From the NCBI GenBank assembly GCA_040007095.1, contig JBDTVS010000241.1, forward strand, positions 1-64,000: 64,000 nucleotides of DNA, written 5' to 3'. Of the stretch, positions 35,501-43,591 are shown one piece after another; the stretch's first letter is position 1, and every line of letters begins with the position of its first letter. This stretch comes from JBDTVS01 sp040007095. GTDB taxonomy: Bacteria > Acidobacteriota > Vicinamibacteria > Vicinamibacterales > CAVVIG01. The notes beneath the pieces are model-generated. The model was not told where the DNA came from. It did not search any database and saw only the letters and a list, made by a program, of their open reading frames with translations. Both the position numbers and the translations under genes were made by a program.

Positions 35501-35506
35501 CCGCAT
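32501..35506 (-). CDS. Oar-like TonB-dependent outer-membrane receptor
   Basis: A 1001-residue protein: signal peptide (RIVRLLVFAAVLVVGFPGLV), carboxypeptidase-regulatory-like domain (about 25-105; SIAGVVKDTSGAVLPGVTVE), plug (about 115-230) and a long beta-barrel ending RFAKISVQFDF, with a C-terminal Phe as required for BAM insertion. The size and the regulatory-like domain are those of the Oar/SusC-like receptors expanded in acidobacteria, which import oligomeric or complexed nutrients. No SusD-type partner is adjacent, so the substrate is unknown. It is divergent from the MHS-type carrier gene, and the 307-bp gap contains two REP-like palindromes. Confidence 0.9.
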   Translation of the reverse strand: MRIVRLLVFAAVLVVGFPGLVRAQASIAGVVKDTSGAVLPGVTVEASSPALIEKTRSVVADDTGQFRIVDLRPGTYAVTFTLSGFTTIKRDGIELSGSFAATVNAELRVGSINETITVTSEAPIVDVQNGSKQRVLGQEVLTGIPTGRTPLTTAILIPGMNITNQDVGGTNIINTTGGSITIHGGSGNDQRVMIDGLSTANSELAGQASNFLANMGSTQEVAVDYSSGSADQQTGGVRINMIPKEGGNQLKGSLFGTAVNDKFQGNNYTQSLQESGLRTPNSIKLNYDVNPGLGGPLLRDRLWFYGSARWVKTQNYVGGMFYNKNAGIADIWTYDPDLTRPAYLDAYQRSVNLRLTWQANPKNKFSAFVDDQWRCQCANVSATSSPEAAIEIKYPIQRMATFAWTSPVTNRLLFEARGGWRGENYKYNATPTGDPFLTLIHVVEQASVNGAPAGLQYHGGGIGGATFTQPFQNTYGRNFDVMTSVSYVTGAHAFKTGFADTIVVRDESLDDNIYHLSYRFNNGVPNQLTERTTPYQKAQRQPAGIGLFVQDRWTLSQLTLNLGIRYDYLSIYIPAQHLGPAPLVPARNLDLPETQLVNWKDVTPRVTAVYDVFGNGKTALRFGANKYLIAQGVQGTYGDALSPVNRLANFVTRNWSDGNRNFVPDCDLTNPADQNFLATGGDRCFAMADLNFGKPTPSVTVDPSVLNGYGVRPYNWELSAGVQHQIAPRVSIDFGYFRRWYGNFAVTDNRALAASDFSPFNVTAPLDARLPDGGGYTIAGLYDPNKIVAADNYFTSASSYGNQVQRWNGVDLAVNARLRGGLLLQGGISTGRTVTDNCEILAQLPEISPLGLPYCHQVTDFLTQIKFLGSYNLPKVDVAVSGSFQSLPGPQLAANQVVLNAAVRPSLGRDLTGGAANVTVNLVPPGSLFGERLNQLDIRFAKVLKLTGTRASINLDLYNLFNVSTVLTENPSYANATATGWRVPTSILTARFAKISVQFDF

Positions 35507-35530
35507 GGCTCCTCCTGGTCTTCCGCTCCA

Positions 35531-35701
35531 CGGTCCGGCTGAGGCCGGACACTACGTGCGGCTGCGCCCGTCCTGCAAATGCCCGACACTCCGACCTCCG
35601 GAGCACTCCCGCGGTCGGCTGATAGGTCGACACAGCGTGCAACTCCGGCGGCACTCGTATCCAGTCCGTTCAGTGCGTAGTGTCCGGCTTCAGCCGGACC
35701 G
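35531..35701. repeat. Pair of inverted REP-like palindromes (BIME/MITE-like unit)
   Basis: Two 26-bp copies of the palindrome seen at 7310 face each other: CGGTCCGGCTGAGGCCGGAC at 35531 (on to 35556) and its reverse complement at 35676-35701, with one change. They enclose about 120 bp of unrelated sequence in the gap between divergent receptor and MFS genes. Two REPs in inverted order are the layout of BIMEs or small non-autonomous elements. Confidence 0.6.
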
Positions 35702-35813
35702 GGCAGCCGAGACGATACCCCATCCGAACGCGGGACGCGTGATATTCTTTCCCACCCTTCGCCCCGGGTGTGTGCCGGACTTCAAGTGGGCCGACAAATT
35801 TCGTGAACCTTCC

Positions 35814-37115
35814 ATGACTGCTCCCCGACAAAGCTCCATCCGGATCGTCGCGCTTGCCAGCCTGATTGGCACGACCATCGAGTGGTACGATTTTTTCCTC
35901 TATGGCACGGCCACCGCGCTGGTCTTCAACAAGTTGTTCTTCCCGACGTTCGATCCCCTGATGGGGACGCTGCTGTCGCTCGGGACCTACTCGGTCGCCT
36001 TTGTCGCACGGCCGATTGGCGGCATCGTCATCGGGCATTACGGCGACAAGATCGGCCGCAAGTCGATGCTCGTGCTGACCCTCGTCATCATGGGCGTCGC
36101 CACGTTTCTGATCGGGGTGCTGCCCACCTATTCAACCATCGGGCCGTTGGCCCCGGTGCTGCTCGTGGTGCTGCGGATGGCCCAGGGATTCGGCGTCGGC
36201 GGCGAATGGGGCGGCGCGGTGCTGATGGCGGTCGAGCATGCGCCGCCGGGCAAGCGCGGATTCTATGGCAGCTGGCCGCAAATCGGCGTGCCCGCCGGCC
36301 TGCTGCTCTCCACCATCGTCTATTTCCCATTCTCGCGGATGCCCGAGGCGGCGTTCCTCTCGTGGGGATGGCGCGTCCCGTTTCTTCTGAGCATCCTGCT
36401 GGTGTTCGTCGGCCTGATCATCCGGGTCCGCATCCTCGAGACGCCCGCCTTCGAACGCCTGAAGGAGCGGCGACAGGAAGCGCGCATGCCGATCGTCGAA
36501 GTGCTCACCAAGTATCCGAAGGAAGTGCTGCTCGCGATGGGTGCACGGCTCGCCGAGAACGGCGCGTTCTATCTCTACACCACCTTCATCCTCGTCTACG
36601 CGGTGCAGCACGTGCACATGGATCGGAACATCGTGCTCTGGGCGCTCATCATCGTGGCGACGATCGAGCTGCCGGCGATCCCCCTCTACGGGGCGCTGTC
36701 GGACCGCATCGGCCGGCGTCCCGTCTACTTGTTCGGGGCGGTGGCCACGGCCGTGACCGCGTATCCGATCTTCTGGATGGTGGATACCGCGACGCCGTGG
36801 CTCGTGCAGGGCGCGCTGTTCCTCGGGCTCATCTTCGGCCACGCGGCGATGTATGCGCCGCAAGGGGCATTTTTCTCGGAGCTCTTTGGCACGAGCGTGC
36901 GCTATAGCGGCGCCTCCCTGGGTGTGCAGCTCTCGTCTGTGCTGGCGGGCGGTCTATCACCAATCATCGCGGTCAGGCTGCTGCAGCTCGGCTACGGGCG
37001 AGGCGCGCTGTCGTTGTATCTGATTGGCATGTCGGCAATCACGATCGTGTCCGTGCTCCTGGCCACGGAGACGAGGGATCACGACATCTCGAGGGCGGAG
37101 AATGTGCGGAAATAG
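35814..37115 (+). CDS. MFS transporter, metabolite:H+ symporter (MHS) family
   Basis: A 433-residue carrier with 12 predicted transmembrane helices. The start at 35814 gives MTAPRQSSIRIVALASLIGT, then TIEWYDFFLYGTATALVFNK, the MHS-family N-terminus. The MFS motif A is GHYGDKIGRKSML in loop 2-3, with a second copy GALSDRIGRRPVYL in loop 8-9; RMAQGFGVGGEWGGAVLMAV is also diagnostic. MHS proteins bring in organic acids, betaines or dicarboxylates with protons. Three catabolic genes (zinc alcohol dehydrogenase, MmsA, aldo/keto reductase) follow on the same strand, so it may import the substrate of that route. Confidence 0.88.
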   Translation: MTAPRQSSIRIVALASLIGTTIEWYDFFLYGTATALVFNKLFFPTFDPLMGTLLSLGTYSVAFVARPIGGIVIGHYGDKIGRKSMLVLTLVIMGVATFLIGVLPTYSTIGPLAPVLLVVLRMAQGFGVGGEWGGAVLMAVEHAPPGKRGFYGSWPQIGVPAGLLLSTIVYFPFSRMPEAAFLSWGWRVPFLLSILLVFVGLIIRVRILETPAFERLKERRQEARMPIVEVLTKYPKEVLLAMGARLAENGAFYLYTTFILVYAVQHVHMDRNIVLWALIIVATIELPAIPLYGALSDRIGRRPVYLFGAVATAVTAYPIFWMVDTATPWLVQGALFLGLIFGHAAMYAPQGAFFSELFGTSVRYSGASLGVQLSSVLAGGLSPIIAVRLLQLGYGRGALSLYLIGMSAITIVSVLLATETRDHDISRAENVRK

Positions 37116-37145
37116 CAATGGGTGATGGGGCAATGGGGTGATGGA

Positions 37146-38243
37146 GTGAAGGCTGCCGTTCTCGAGCGCGCCCCCGGCGCGATGCACATCGAAGAGATCC
37201 CGGTGCCGGTGCCGCTCGCCGGCGAGGTGCTCGTCAAGGTGCACGCCTGCGGCGTGTGCCACACCGATCTGCACGTGATCAAAGCGGAGGTGGCATTCCC
37301 GACCCCGGCCGTGCTCGGCCACGAGATTTCGGGCACGGTCGCCGAGCTGGGCGCGGGCGTCGCCGGGCCGCCGGTCGGCACGCACGTGGTCTCGGCGTTC
37401 ATCATGCCGTGCGGTCGTTGCCGGCTGTGCGCCATCGGGCGCGACGACCTGTGCGGCAACTTTTTTGCGATGAACCGTCTGCGGGGCACGCTGTACGACG
37501 GGACGACACGCCTCCGGCGTGCGGACGGGACGCCGATTGCGATGTACTCGATGGCCGGTCTCGCCGAATACTCCGTCGTGCCGGCCACCGATGTCTTCGC
37601 GCTGCCCGACGTGCTTCCGCTCGCGGAGTCGTCCGTGTTGGGTTGTGCGGTGTTCACCGCCTATGGCGCCGTGCGGCATGGCGCCGATCTGCGCGGGGGC
37701 GAGCGCGTCGCGGTCGTCGCGGCGGGCGGCGTCGGCCTCAACATCATCCAGATTGCGCACGCGTTCGGCGCGTCGCAGGTCATCGCGATCGACATCAGCG
37801 ACGACAAGCTCGCCATCGCCAGCCGCGTCGGCGCGACCGACCTCGTCAATTCGAGGACGACCAACGCCACCGACCGCGTCCGGGAACTGACCGACGGCCG
37901 CGGCGTGGATGTCGCCTTCGAGGTCCTCGGCCGTCCCGAGACGTTCACGCAGGCGCTGGAGATTATCGGCGACGGCGGACGCATGGTCGCCGTCGGCATC
38001 GCGCCTGGCAGAACCACCGCGCCGGTCGAGATCACACGTCTGGTCCGCCGCGGGCTCCGGATCATCGGTTCCTACGGCGCACGCACCCGGGCGGACATGC
38101 CGGAGATCCTGCGGCTGGCGGCGCTTGGTCTCTTTCGCCCGGACGCGATCGTCACGCGGCGCTTCACGCTCGACGAGGCCGACGCCGCGTACGCCACCCT
38201 CGACAGGGGAGAAATCCTCGGCCGGGCGATCGTGGTCATGTGA
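37146..38243 (+). CDS. Zinc-dependent alcohol dehydrogenase
   Basis: A 365-residue medium-chain dehydrogenase. The GTG at 37146 starts the family-typical VKAAVLERAPGAMHIEEIPV; an ATG at 37122 would add eight residues encoded by a local GATGGGG repeat. Catalytic zinc ligands are in ACGVCHTDLH and LGHEISG; the structural zinc site is PCGRCRLCAIGRDDLC with four Cys. The cofactor motif is AAGGVGLNIIQIA, and ID following strand 2 suggests NAD+. The substrate may be a primary alcohol or a hydroxyacyl compound. It follows the MFS gene by 30 bp. Confidence 0.88.
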   Translation: MKAAVLERAPGAMHIEEIPVPVPLAGEVLVKVHACGVCHTDLHVIKAEVAFPTPAVLGHEISGTVAELGAGVAGPPVGTHVVSAFIMPCGRCRLCAIGRDDLCGNFFAMNRLRGTLYDGTTRLRRADGTPIAMYSMAGLAEYSVVPATDVFALPDVLPLAESSVLGCAVFTAYGAVRHGADLRGGERVAVVAAGGVGLNIIQIAHAFGASQVIAIDISDDKLAIASRVGATDLVNSRTTNATDRVRELTDGRGVDVAFEVLGRPETFTQALEIIGDGGRMVAVGIAPGRTTAPVEITRLVRRGLRIIGSYGARTRADMPEILRLAALGLFRPDAIVTRRFTLDEADAAYATLDRGEILGRAIVVM

Positions 38244-38250
38244 ACGAAAC

Positions 38251-38330
38251 TTAGAACTTAGAACTTAGAACTTAGAATTTAGAAGTAGAGCGAAGAAGGC
38301 TTTGGCCTTTTCACTTTTGAGTTCTAAGTT
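38251..38330. repeat. Heptamer tandem repeat with inverted outlier
   Basis: TTAGAAC is repeated at 38251, 38258 and 38265, then TTAGAAT and TTAGAAG (five units, period seven, to 38285). An inverted copy, GTTCTAAGTT, lies at 38321-38330, so a stem-loop can form across the 107-bp gap before the MmsA gene. The array is AT-rich in a GC-rich region. Confidence 0.6.
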
Positions 38331-38350
38331 TTGAGTTTGAATAGGGTCCC

Positions 38351-39826
38351 ATGATTCAAGAAGGTACGTTGTTGAACTTCGTCGGCGGCAGCTGGACGCG
38401 TGCTTCCGGCGAACAGATCCCGGTGGGCAATCCGGCGACCCTCGAGGTGCTCGCGCGTGTCCCGCTGTCGTCGGCCAGCGACGTGGATGCGGCCGTGCGC
38501 GCGGCCGCAGGCGCGCTGCCCGCGTGGCGTCGCACACCGCCGGGCGAGCGTATTCAGCCGCTGTTTCGCTTGAAGGCCCTGCTCGACGCTCACTACGGGG
38601 AGCTGGCGCGGATCATTACGCTCGAATGCGGCAAGACGCTGGCCGAATCCGACGGCGAGATGCATCGCGGCGTCGAGAACGTCGAGGTCGCCACCGGGAT
38701 TCCGTCGTTGATGATGGGCAGCAACCTCGAAGACATCGCGTCGGGCATCGACGAGCTGATGATCCGCCAGCCGGTCGGGGTCGTCGCCGCGATCACGCCG
38801 TTCAACTTTCCAGGGATGATCCCGCTCTGGTTTCTACCGTACGCGGTCGCCTGCGGCAACACTGTCATCATCAAGCCGTCCGAAAAGACGCCGATGACGA
38901 TGACGCGAGTGGCGGAGCTGATCGAACAGTGCCAGTTTCCGAAAGGCGTGATCAACCTCGTGCACGGCGGCAAGGACGCGGTCGACGCGCTCATCGACCA
39001 CCCGCTGGTGAGGGCGATCTCGTTCGTGGGCTCGACGCCGGTCGCCCGGTATGTCTACGCCCGCGCCGCGGCCAACGGCAAGCGCGCGCAATGCCAGGGC
39101 GGCGCCAAGAATCCCATCGTCATCCTCCCGGATGCGGACATGGAGATGACGACGAAGATTGCCGCCGACTCGGCATTCGGCTGCGCTGGACAGCGCTGCC
39201 TGGCCTCGTCGGTGGTGATCACGGTCGGCGACGCGGACGCGGTCTTCACGCAGAACATTACGGACGCGGCGGCGAGCCGGCGGATCGGCTACGGCCTCGA
39301 AAGCGGCGTGGAGATGGGCCCGGTCATCTCAGCGGAGAGCCGGCAACGCATCGAGGGGCTGATCGCGCAGGGGGTATCCGACGGGGCCAAGGCCGCCGTG
39401 GACGGACGCGGCGCGACGGTCGCGGGGTTCGCACAAGGCAACTTCCTGCGCCCGACCGTTCTGACCGGCGTGAACCCGGGCAGCGAGCTCGCGCGCACCG
39501 AGGTATTCGGTCCGGTCCTCAGCGTGATGCGGGCGCAGACGGTCGAAGAAGCGATTGCCATCATCAACGAGTCCCCGTACGGCAATATGGCGTGCCTGTT
39601 CACGTCGAGTGGGGCGTCGGCTCGCCAGTTCCGTTACGAGGCACGGACGGGCAACATCGGGATCAACGTCGGCGTGGCGGCGCCGATGGCCTACTTCCCG
39701 TTTTCGGGTTGGAAGGACAGTTTCTTCGGCGATCTCCACGCGCAGGGCCGCGATGCGATCGATTTCTATACGGAGAAGAAAATCGTCGTCGAGCGCTGGC
39801 CGGCGACGTGGAGCCGGAAGTTCTAA
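38351..39826 (+). CDS. mmsA: CoA-acylating methylmalonate-semialdehyde dehydrogenase
   Basis: A 491-residue aldehyde dehydrogenase. Segments typical of MmsA are ITPFNFPGMIPLWFLPYAVA, CQGGAKNPIVILPDAD, FGCAGQRCLASS with the catalytic Cys283, and MAYFPFSGWKDSFFGDLHAQ near the C-terminus. The Glu general base of ordinary ALDHs is missing from QCQGGAKN, as expected for CoA-dependent members. The enzyme converts (methyl)malonate semialdehyde and CoA to propionyl-CoA or acetyl-CoA, with CO2 and NADH, in valine, beta-alanine or inositol breakdown. It sits between an alcohol dehydrogenase and an aldo/keto reductase. An HIBADH-like gene lies at 17167. Confidence 0.92.
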   Translation: MIQEGTLLNFVGGSWTRASGEQIPVGNPATLEVLARVPLSSASDVDAAVRAAAGALPAWRRTPPGERIQPLFRLKALLDAHYGELARIITLECGKTLAESDGEMHRGVENVEVATGIPSLMMGSNLEDIASGIDELMIRQPVGVVAAITPFNFPGMIPLWFLPYAVACGNTVIIKPSEKTPMTMTRVAELIEQCQFPKGVINLVHGGKDAVDALIDHPLVRAISFVGSTPVARYVYARAAANGKRAQCQGGAKNPIVILPDADMEMTTKIAADSAFGCAGQRCLASSVVITVGDADAVFTQNITDAAASRRIGYGLESGVEMGPVISAESRQRIEGLIAQGVSDGAKAAVDGRGATVAGFAQGNFLRPTVLTGVNPGSELARTEVFGPVLSVMRAQTVEEAIAIINESPYGNMACLFTSSGASARQFRYEARTGNIGINVGVAAPMAYFPFSGWKDSFFGDLHAQGRDAIDFYTEKKIVVERWPATWSRKF

Positions 39827-39829
39827 CTT

Positions 39830-40810
39830 ATGGAATCACGCCAACTCGGCTCGCTGACGGTGTCGGCCCTGGGCCTGGGCTGCATGGGGATGTCGGAGTT
39901 CTACTCGCCGAAAGACGACGAGGAGTCGACGCGGACGATCCATCGCGCCCTCGACCTCGGCGTCACGCTGGTGGATACGGCGGACATGTACGGGCCGTTC
40001 ACGAACGAACGGCTGGTCGGCGCCGCCATTCGCGGCCGCCGCGAGGGCGTGGTGGTGGCGACCAAGTTCGGCCAGAAGCGGACCGAGGACGGCAAGCATC
40101 TCGGCATCGACGGCTCGCCGGCCTACGTGCGCAGCGCCTGCGACGCCTCGCTACAGCGGCTCGGGGTCGACGTCATCGACCTGTACTATCAGCATCGCGT
40201 CGACCCGAACGTGCCGATCGAGGACACCGTCGGCGCGATGTCCGAGCTGGTGCAGGCGGGAAAGGTCCGTTTCATCGGGCTGTCGGAGGCGTCGGCGCGG
40301 ACGATTCGCCGGGCGCACGCCGTCCATCCACTGACCGCGATTCAAAGCGAGTATTCGCTCTGGACGCGCGACCCCGAAGACGAGGTCCTCGCCACGTGCG
40401 CCGAGCTCGGCATCGGATTCGTGCCGTACGCACCGCTCGGCCGAGGCTTCCTGACCGGGCGCTTCAAGAAGACCACCGACATCGAGTCGGGCGACCGGCG
40501 GCACGATCACCCTCGCTTTCACGAGGAGAACTTCACCAGAAACCTCGACATCGTCCGGCGTCTCGAGTCGATCGCGACGGCGACAGGCTACACGCTCGCG
40601 CAACTCGCGCTCGCCTGGCTCCTGTCGCGCAGCCGGTCGATCGCGCCGATCTTCGGGGCCAAGCACGTTCACTACGTCGAGGAGAACGTGCGCGCGGCCG
40701 ACATCCAGCTGACGGCCGAAGTCATCAGCGCCCTCGAAGAGGCGGCGCCGAAAGGAGCGACCGCCGGCCCGCGGTACCCGGCGGCGGGACTCGCGGCCCT
40801 CAACCGTTAA
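39830..40810 (+). CDS. Aldo/keto reductase
   Basis: A 326-residue NADPH-dependent TIM-barrel reductase. The catalytic tetrad is visible: Asp and Tyr in LVDTADMYGPFTNE, Lys in VVATKFGQK and His in YYQHRVDP. LGLGCMGMSEFYSPKDDEES is the N-terminal signature of the AKR13/YajO-like group that acts on small aldehydes. Its ATG lies three bases after the MmsA stop codon, so translation is probably coupled, and it may reduce or detoxify an aldehyde intermediate of the same pathway. Confidence 0.9.
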   Translation: MESRQLGSLTVSALGLGCMGMSEFYSPKDDEESTRTIHRALDLGVTLVDTADMYGPFTNERLVGAAIRGRREGVVVATKFGQKRTEDGKHLGIDGSPAYVRSACDASLQRLGVDVIDLYYQHRVDPNVPIEDTVGAMSELVQAGKVRFIGLSEASARTIRRAHAVHPLTAIQSEYSLWTRDPEDEVLATCAELGIGFVPYAPLGRGFLTGRFKKTTDIESGDRRHDHPRFHEENFTRNLDIVRRLESIATATGYTLAQLALAWLLSRSRSIAPIFGAKHVHYVEENVRAADIQLTAEVISALEEAAPKGATAGPRYPAAGLAALNR

Positions 40811-40910
40811 CGCGCACCAACGGGCCTTGGTCGGCTTGGAAGCTTCCCCAGCCTCGTGGCCCGTGTCGTCCAGTCTTCAGCGCGTGTATCGTCGTCTTCT
40901 GGATATTTTT

Positions 40911-40967
40911 CTTCGTGTTTTTGTGCTTTCGTGGCCAAGTTCTTGGAACCACCATAAGAACACGAAG
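40911..40967. repeat. CTTCGTGTT-type inverted repeat
   Basis: CTTCGTGTT at 40911 and AACACGAAG at 40959 form a nine-base inverted repeat in the leader of the TonB receptor gene. The same motif family recurs inside the CobN-like gene at 45314-45384 and, as CTTTGTGCTCTTTGTGG, near 19352. Confidence 0.45.
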
Positions 40968-40984
40968 ATCGGTTCTGACGGGAA

Positions 40985-41051
40985 CTTCAGAAACACCGCG
41001 TAAAGAATTCAGAAATTCTTCAGGAAGGCTCCGCGTACCGCCTGTTAGCAT
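40985..41051 (+). promoter_or_regulatory. TTCAG-box promoter of the haem-uptake-like operon (site 1)
   Basis: ATTCAG (41007), five bases, CTTCAG (41018) give a direct repeat with 11-bp pitch; a third CTTCAG at 40985 lies exactly two pitches upstream. Twenty-two bases after the last half-site stands TAGCAT (41046-41051), a -10-like hexamer, and no -35 consensus is present. The operon's first ATG is at 41093. The same arrangement occurs at four other promoters between 51 and 57 kb. Confidence 0.55.
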
Positions 41052-41092
41052 CACCTGTTCGCAGTCCCCCCACGATCGAACAGGAGTGGCGC

Positions 41093-43531
41093 ATGAACCG
41101 GCGGATTGGTACGAGTTGGACAGTCGTGTTGTGCGCGTGGACCCTCGCGAGCTGGATCAGCACTGGCGTGGCAACGGCAGCGGATGAAGGATCGATCCGC
41201 GGTACGGTGACCGATCCCCAGGGCGCGGTCGTCCCGTCGGCGACCGTCACGCTGCTGCGCGATGGAAAGAGCGCTGGCGCGGCGACCACCGACACGCGCG
41301 GCGAATTCACGTTTCAAGCGCTGGCGGAAGGGCGCTACCAGATCGAGGCGATGGCGTCGGGCTTCGAGTCGCGGACTACTGATTCGATGTTCGTGGGATC
41401 GACCGGCCGCATCGTCACGCAGGTGCCGCTGCAAATCGGAACGCTGCAGCAGGATGTGGTCGTCACCGCGGCCGCCACCGAGCTCGTTCAGGGCCAGACC
41501 GGCGCCTCGGTCACGGTGATCGACGCCAACACGCTCGCCAGCCTGAACAAGCTGGACGTGCTCGAGCCGCTGCGGACGGTCCCTGGCGTGGCGATCGTGC
41601 AGACCGGCGGCCGCGGCGGCGGTACCTCGCTCTATGTCCGCGGCGGCAACTCCAACTTCAACAAGCTGCTCATCGACGGCGTCCCGGCAAACGACATCGG
41701 CGGCGGATTCGACTTCGGGGACCTCGCCACCACCGGTGTTGACAGGATCGAAGTATTGCGCGGCTCGAACAGCGTGCTGTACGGCAGCGACGCCATGACC
41801 GGTGTCGTCAGCATCCTGACGAAACAAGGACGGACGAAACGGCCCGAATTCACCTACTCGATCGACGGCGGCAACCTTGGTTCCATGCGCAACGACCTGT
41901 CGATCGGCGGCGCGGCGAACCGGTTCGACTACTTCTCCGAATACTCCTACTTCCGTACCGATAACGACACGCCGAACAACCGGTTCCGGAACGGCGTGTA
42001 CGCGGGGCGATTCGGCGTCGCCCTGGCCACAGGCACGAACCTGAGCGTGACCGTCCGCCGCAAGGACTCGGACTACCAGTCGCCCAACGCGATTCTGTTC
42101 TACGGCGTACCGGACGACTCGTCTCAGACGACCGGCTACACGACAGTCGGGGCAACCGTGCAGTCGCAGCTCTCCGACCGCTGGCACGCGACGGGACGCT
42201 TTTCAACCACGAACCAGCGATATCACTTCACCAATCCCACGCCGAGCGGCGAGGCGTTCGACCCGTTCGGCTTCGGGGCCAACTACCTCGGGAAAGACGT
42301 GACGATCGTCGGCGCCAACGGCGCCACGGTGTCCGGCCGCGCCATCCTGGACTATGGCGGCACCTACCCATCGAACTTCGATTCGAAGACGACGCGCCAG
42401 GGGCTGAACGGGCAGGTCGACTTCCACGCGGCCAGCGCGCTCGACCTCTCTGGCGGGGTCCGCTACGAGCACGAAGCGGGCTTCACGGCCGACACGCCGG
42501 AGCCCGACATCACCCGCAACAATGCCGGCGTCTTCATCGAAGCGCGCGCCGGCGCGGCGCGGGTCCATGTCACCGGCGGTCTGGGCTACGAGCACAACGA
42601 AGTGTTCCGCTCCAATGTGTCGCCGCGCGTGTCGCTGGCCGTGTACCTCAACAATCCGGCTTCATCGGCTGGCAACGACAGCAAGCTGACGATGAACGCG
42701 GGCAAGGGGATCAAGGCGCCGAGCGTGTTTCAGGAGCAGTCGTCGCTGTTCACCCTGGTCGGTACACGCGCCGACTCCCTGGGCGTCCCGCCGACGGGCG
42801 CCGAACGGACCAAGAGCTTCGACGTCGGCATCGAGCAGGGGTTCGCGAAGGGCGGCGGCCGCGTGCGGGCCGCGTACTTCCACAACGAGTTCGACGATCT
42901 GATCGAGTACGTGAACAAGAGCGTGCTGCCGCAGTTGGGCATCTCGCCCGCCGCCGCCAACGCCACCCAGTTCGGGGCCTACGTCAACTCGCAATCGTTC
43001 AAGGCTCAGGGAGTCGAGCTGTCGGGAGAGCTTCAGGCCGGCCGCGAACTGCGAGTCACCGCGTCGTATACCTATCTCGACGCCGTCGTCCTCAAGTCGC
43101 TCTCAGGCGGTGTGCTGAGCCCGGCCATCAACCCGGCCTTTCCCAACACACCGATTGGGCAGTACTCGCCGCTGGTCGGCGCCCGGCCCTTCCGCCGTCC
43201 GGCCAACTCCGGCACGCTGACGGCCAGCTACTCGAAGGGACCGGCGCAGGTCGGTATCTCCGCCGCGTTTGTCGGCAGGGCGGACGACAGTACACTCCTG
43301 AGCGACGGTTTCTTCGGCAATTCCCTGCTGCTGCCCAACAAGGACCTCGACGCCGCCTATCAGAAAGTCGACCTGAGCGCCGCCTATCGATTCCACCCGA
43401 TGCTGCGCTGGTATCTCAGCGTCGAAAATGTCCTGAATCAGAAATACCAGGCCGCGTCGGGTTTCCCCGCGCTGCCGGCGGCAGTGCGAACGGGCGTCAC
43501 GATTCTGGTTGGGGGCAACCGAACGCCCTAG
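41093..43531 (+). CDS. TonB-dependent receptor, BtuB/HmuR-like
   Basis: An 812-residue outer-membrane protein: signal peptide to about residue 28, carboxypeptidase-regulatory-like domain (about 30-115; SIRGTVTDPQGAVVPSATVT), plug (about 125-240; LEPLRTVPGVAIVQTGGRGG, VLRGSNSVLYGSDAMTGVV) and a 22-strand-type barrel. The plug and barrel resemble BtuB and the haem/cobalamin receptors more than the large Oar-type protein at 32501. It heads a tight run with an ExbB-like protein, a DUF2149 protein and a CobN-like chelatase. That context implies import of haem, cobalamin or another metal tetrapyrrole. A TTCAG-box promoter lies 42-108 bp upstream. Confidence 0.9.
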   Translation: MNRRIGTSWTVVLCAWTLASWISTGVATAADEGSIRGTVTDPQGAVVPSATVTLLRDGKSAGAATTDTRGEFTFQALAEGRYQIEAMASGFESRTTDSMFVGSTGRIVTQVPLQIGTLQQDVVVTAAATELVQGQTGASVTVIDANTLASLNKLDVLEPLRTVPGVAIVQTGGRGGGTSLYVRGGNSNFNKLLIDGVPANDIGGGFDFGDLATTGVDRIEVLRGSNSVLYGSDAMTGVVSILTKQGRTKRPEFTYSIDGGNLGSMRNDLSIGGAANRFDYFSEYSYFRTDNDTPNNRFRNGVYAGRFGVALATGTNLSVTVRRKDSDYQSPNAILFYGVPDDSSQTTGYTTVGATVQSQLSDRWHATGRFSTTNQRYHFTNPTPSGEAFDPFGFGANYLGKDVTIVGANGATVSGRAILDYGGTYPSNFDSKTTRQGLNGQVDFHAASALDLSGGVRYEHEAGFTADTPEPDITRNNAGVFIEARAGAARVHVTGGLGYEHNEVFRSNVSPRVSLAVYLNNPASSAGNDSKLTMNAGKGIKAPSVFQEQSSLFTLVGTRADSLGVPPTGAERTKSFDVGIEQGFAKGGGRVRAAYFHNEFDDLIEYVNKSVLPQLGISPAAANATQFGAYVNSQSFKAQGVELSGELQAGRELRVTASYTYLDAVVLKSLSGGVLSPAINPAFPNTPIGQYSPLVGARPFRRPANSGTLTASYSKGPAQVGISAAFVGRADDSTLLSDGFFGNSLLLPNKDLDAAYQKVDLSAAYRFHPMLRWYLSVENVLNQKYQAASGFPALPAAVRTGVTILVGGNRTP

Positions 43532-43591
43532 CCCGTGATGAGAGTCTTCAGATGCGTCGGCGTGGTGGATTCAGTACCATAACTGCCTTAC

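Noticed and set aside
38251..38330. Tandem TTAGAAC units considered as a CRISPR-like array or iteron origin
   Set aside because: Repeat units are only seven bases with no spacers, there are no cas or replication genes nearby, and the inverted outlier fits a hairpin better.
40959..41023. Fur-box or PerR-box reading of the AT-rich GAATTCAGAAATTCTTCAGG stretch
   Set aside because: It lacks the GATAAT-type inverted hexamers of Fur sites; the direct TTCAG repeat with 11-bp pitch and its recurrence at four other promoters explain the sequence better.
38524..41187. An 887-codon plus-strand frame across MmsA, the aldo/keto reductase and the next intergenic region
   Set aside because: It overlaps two well-supported genes in another frame, has Arg/Gly-rich low-complexity content and runs through a promoter region.
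41051..42187. Antisense frame opposite the HmuR-like receptor, and similar ones opposite the CobN-like gene (47656-49269) and the efflux pump (61710-63230)
   Set aside because: All are shadow frames of conserved genes with no domain, signal or ribosome site of their own.
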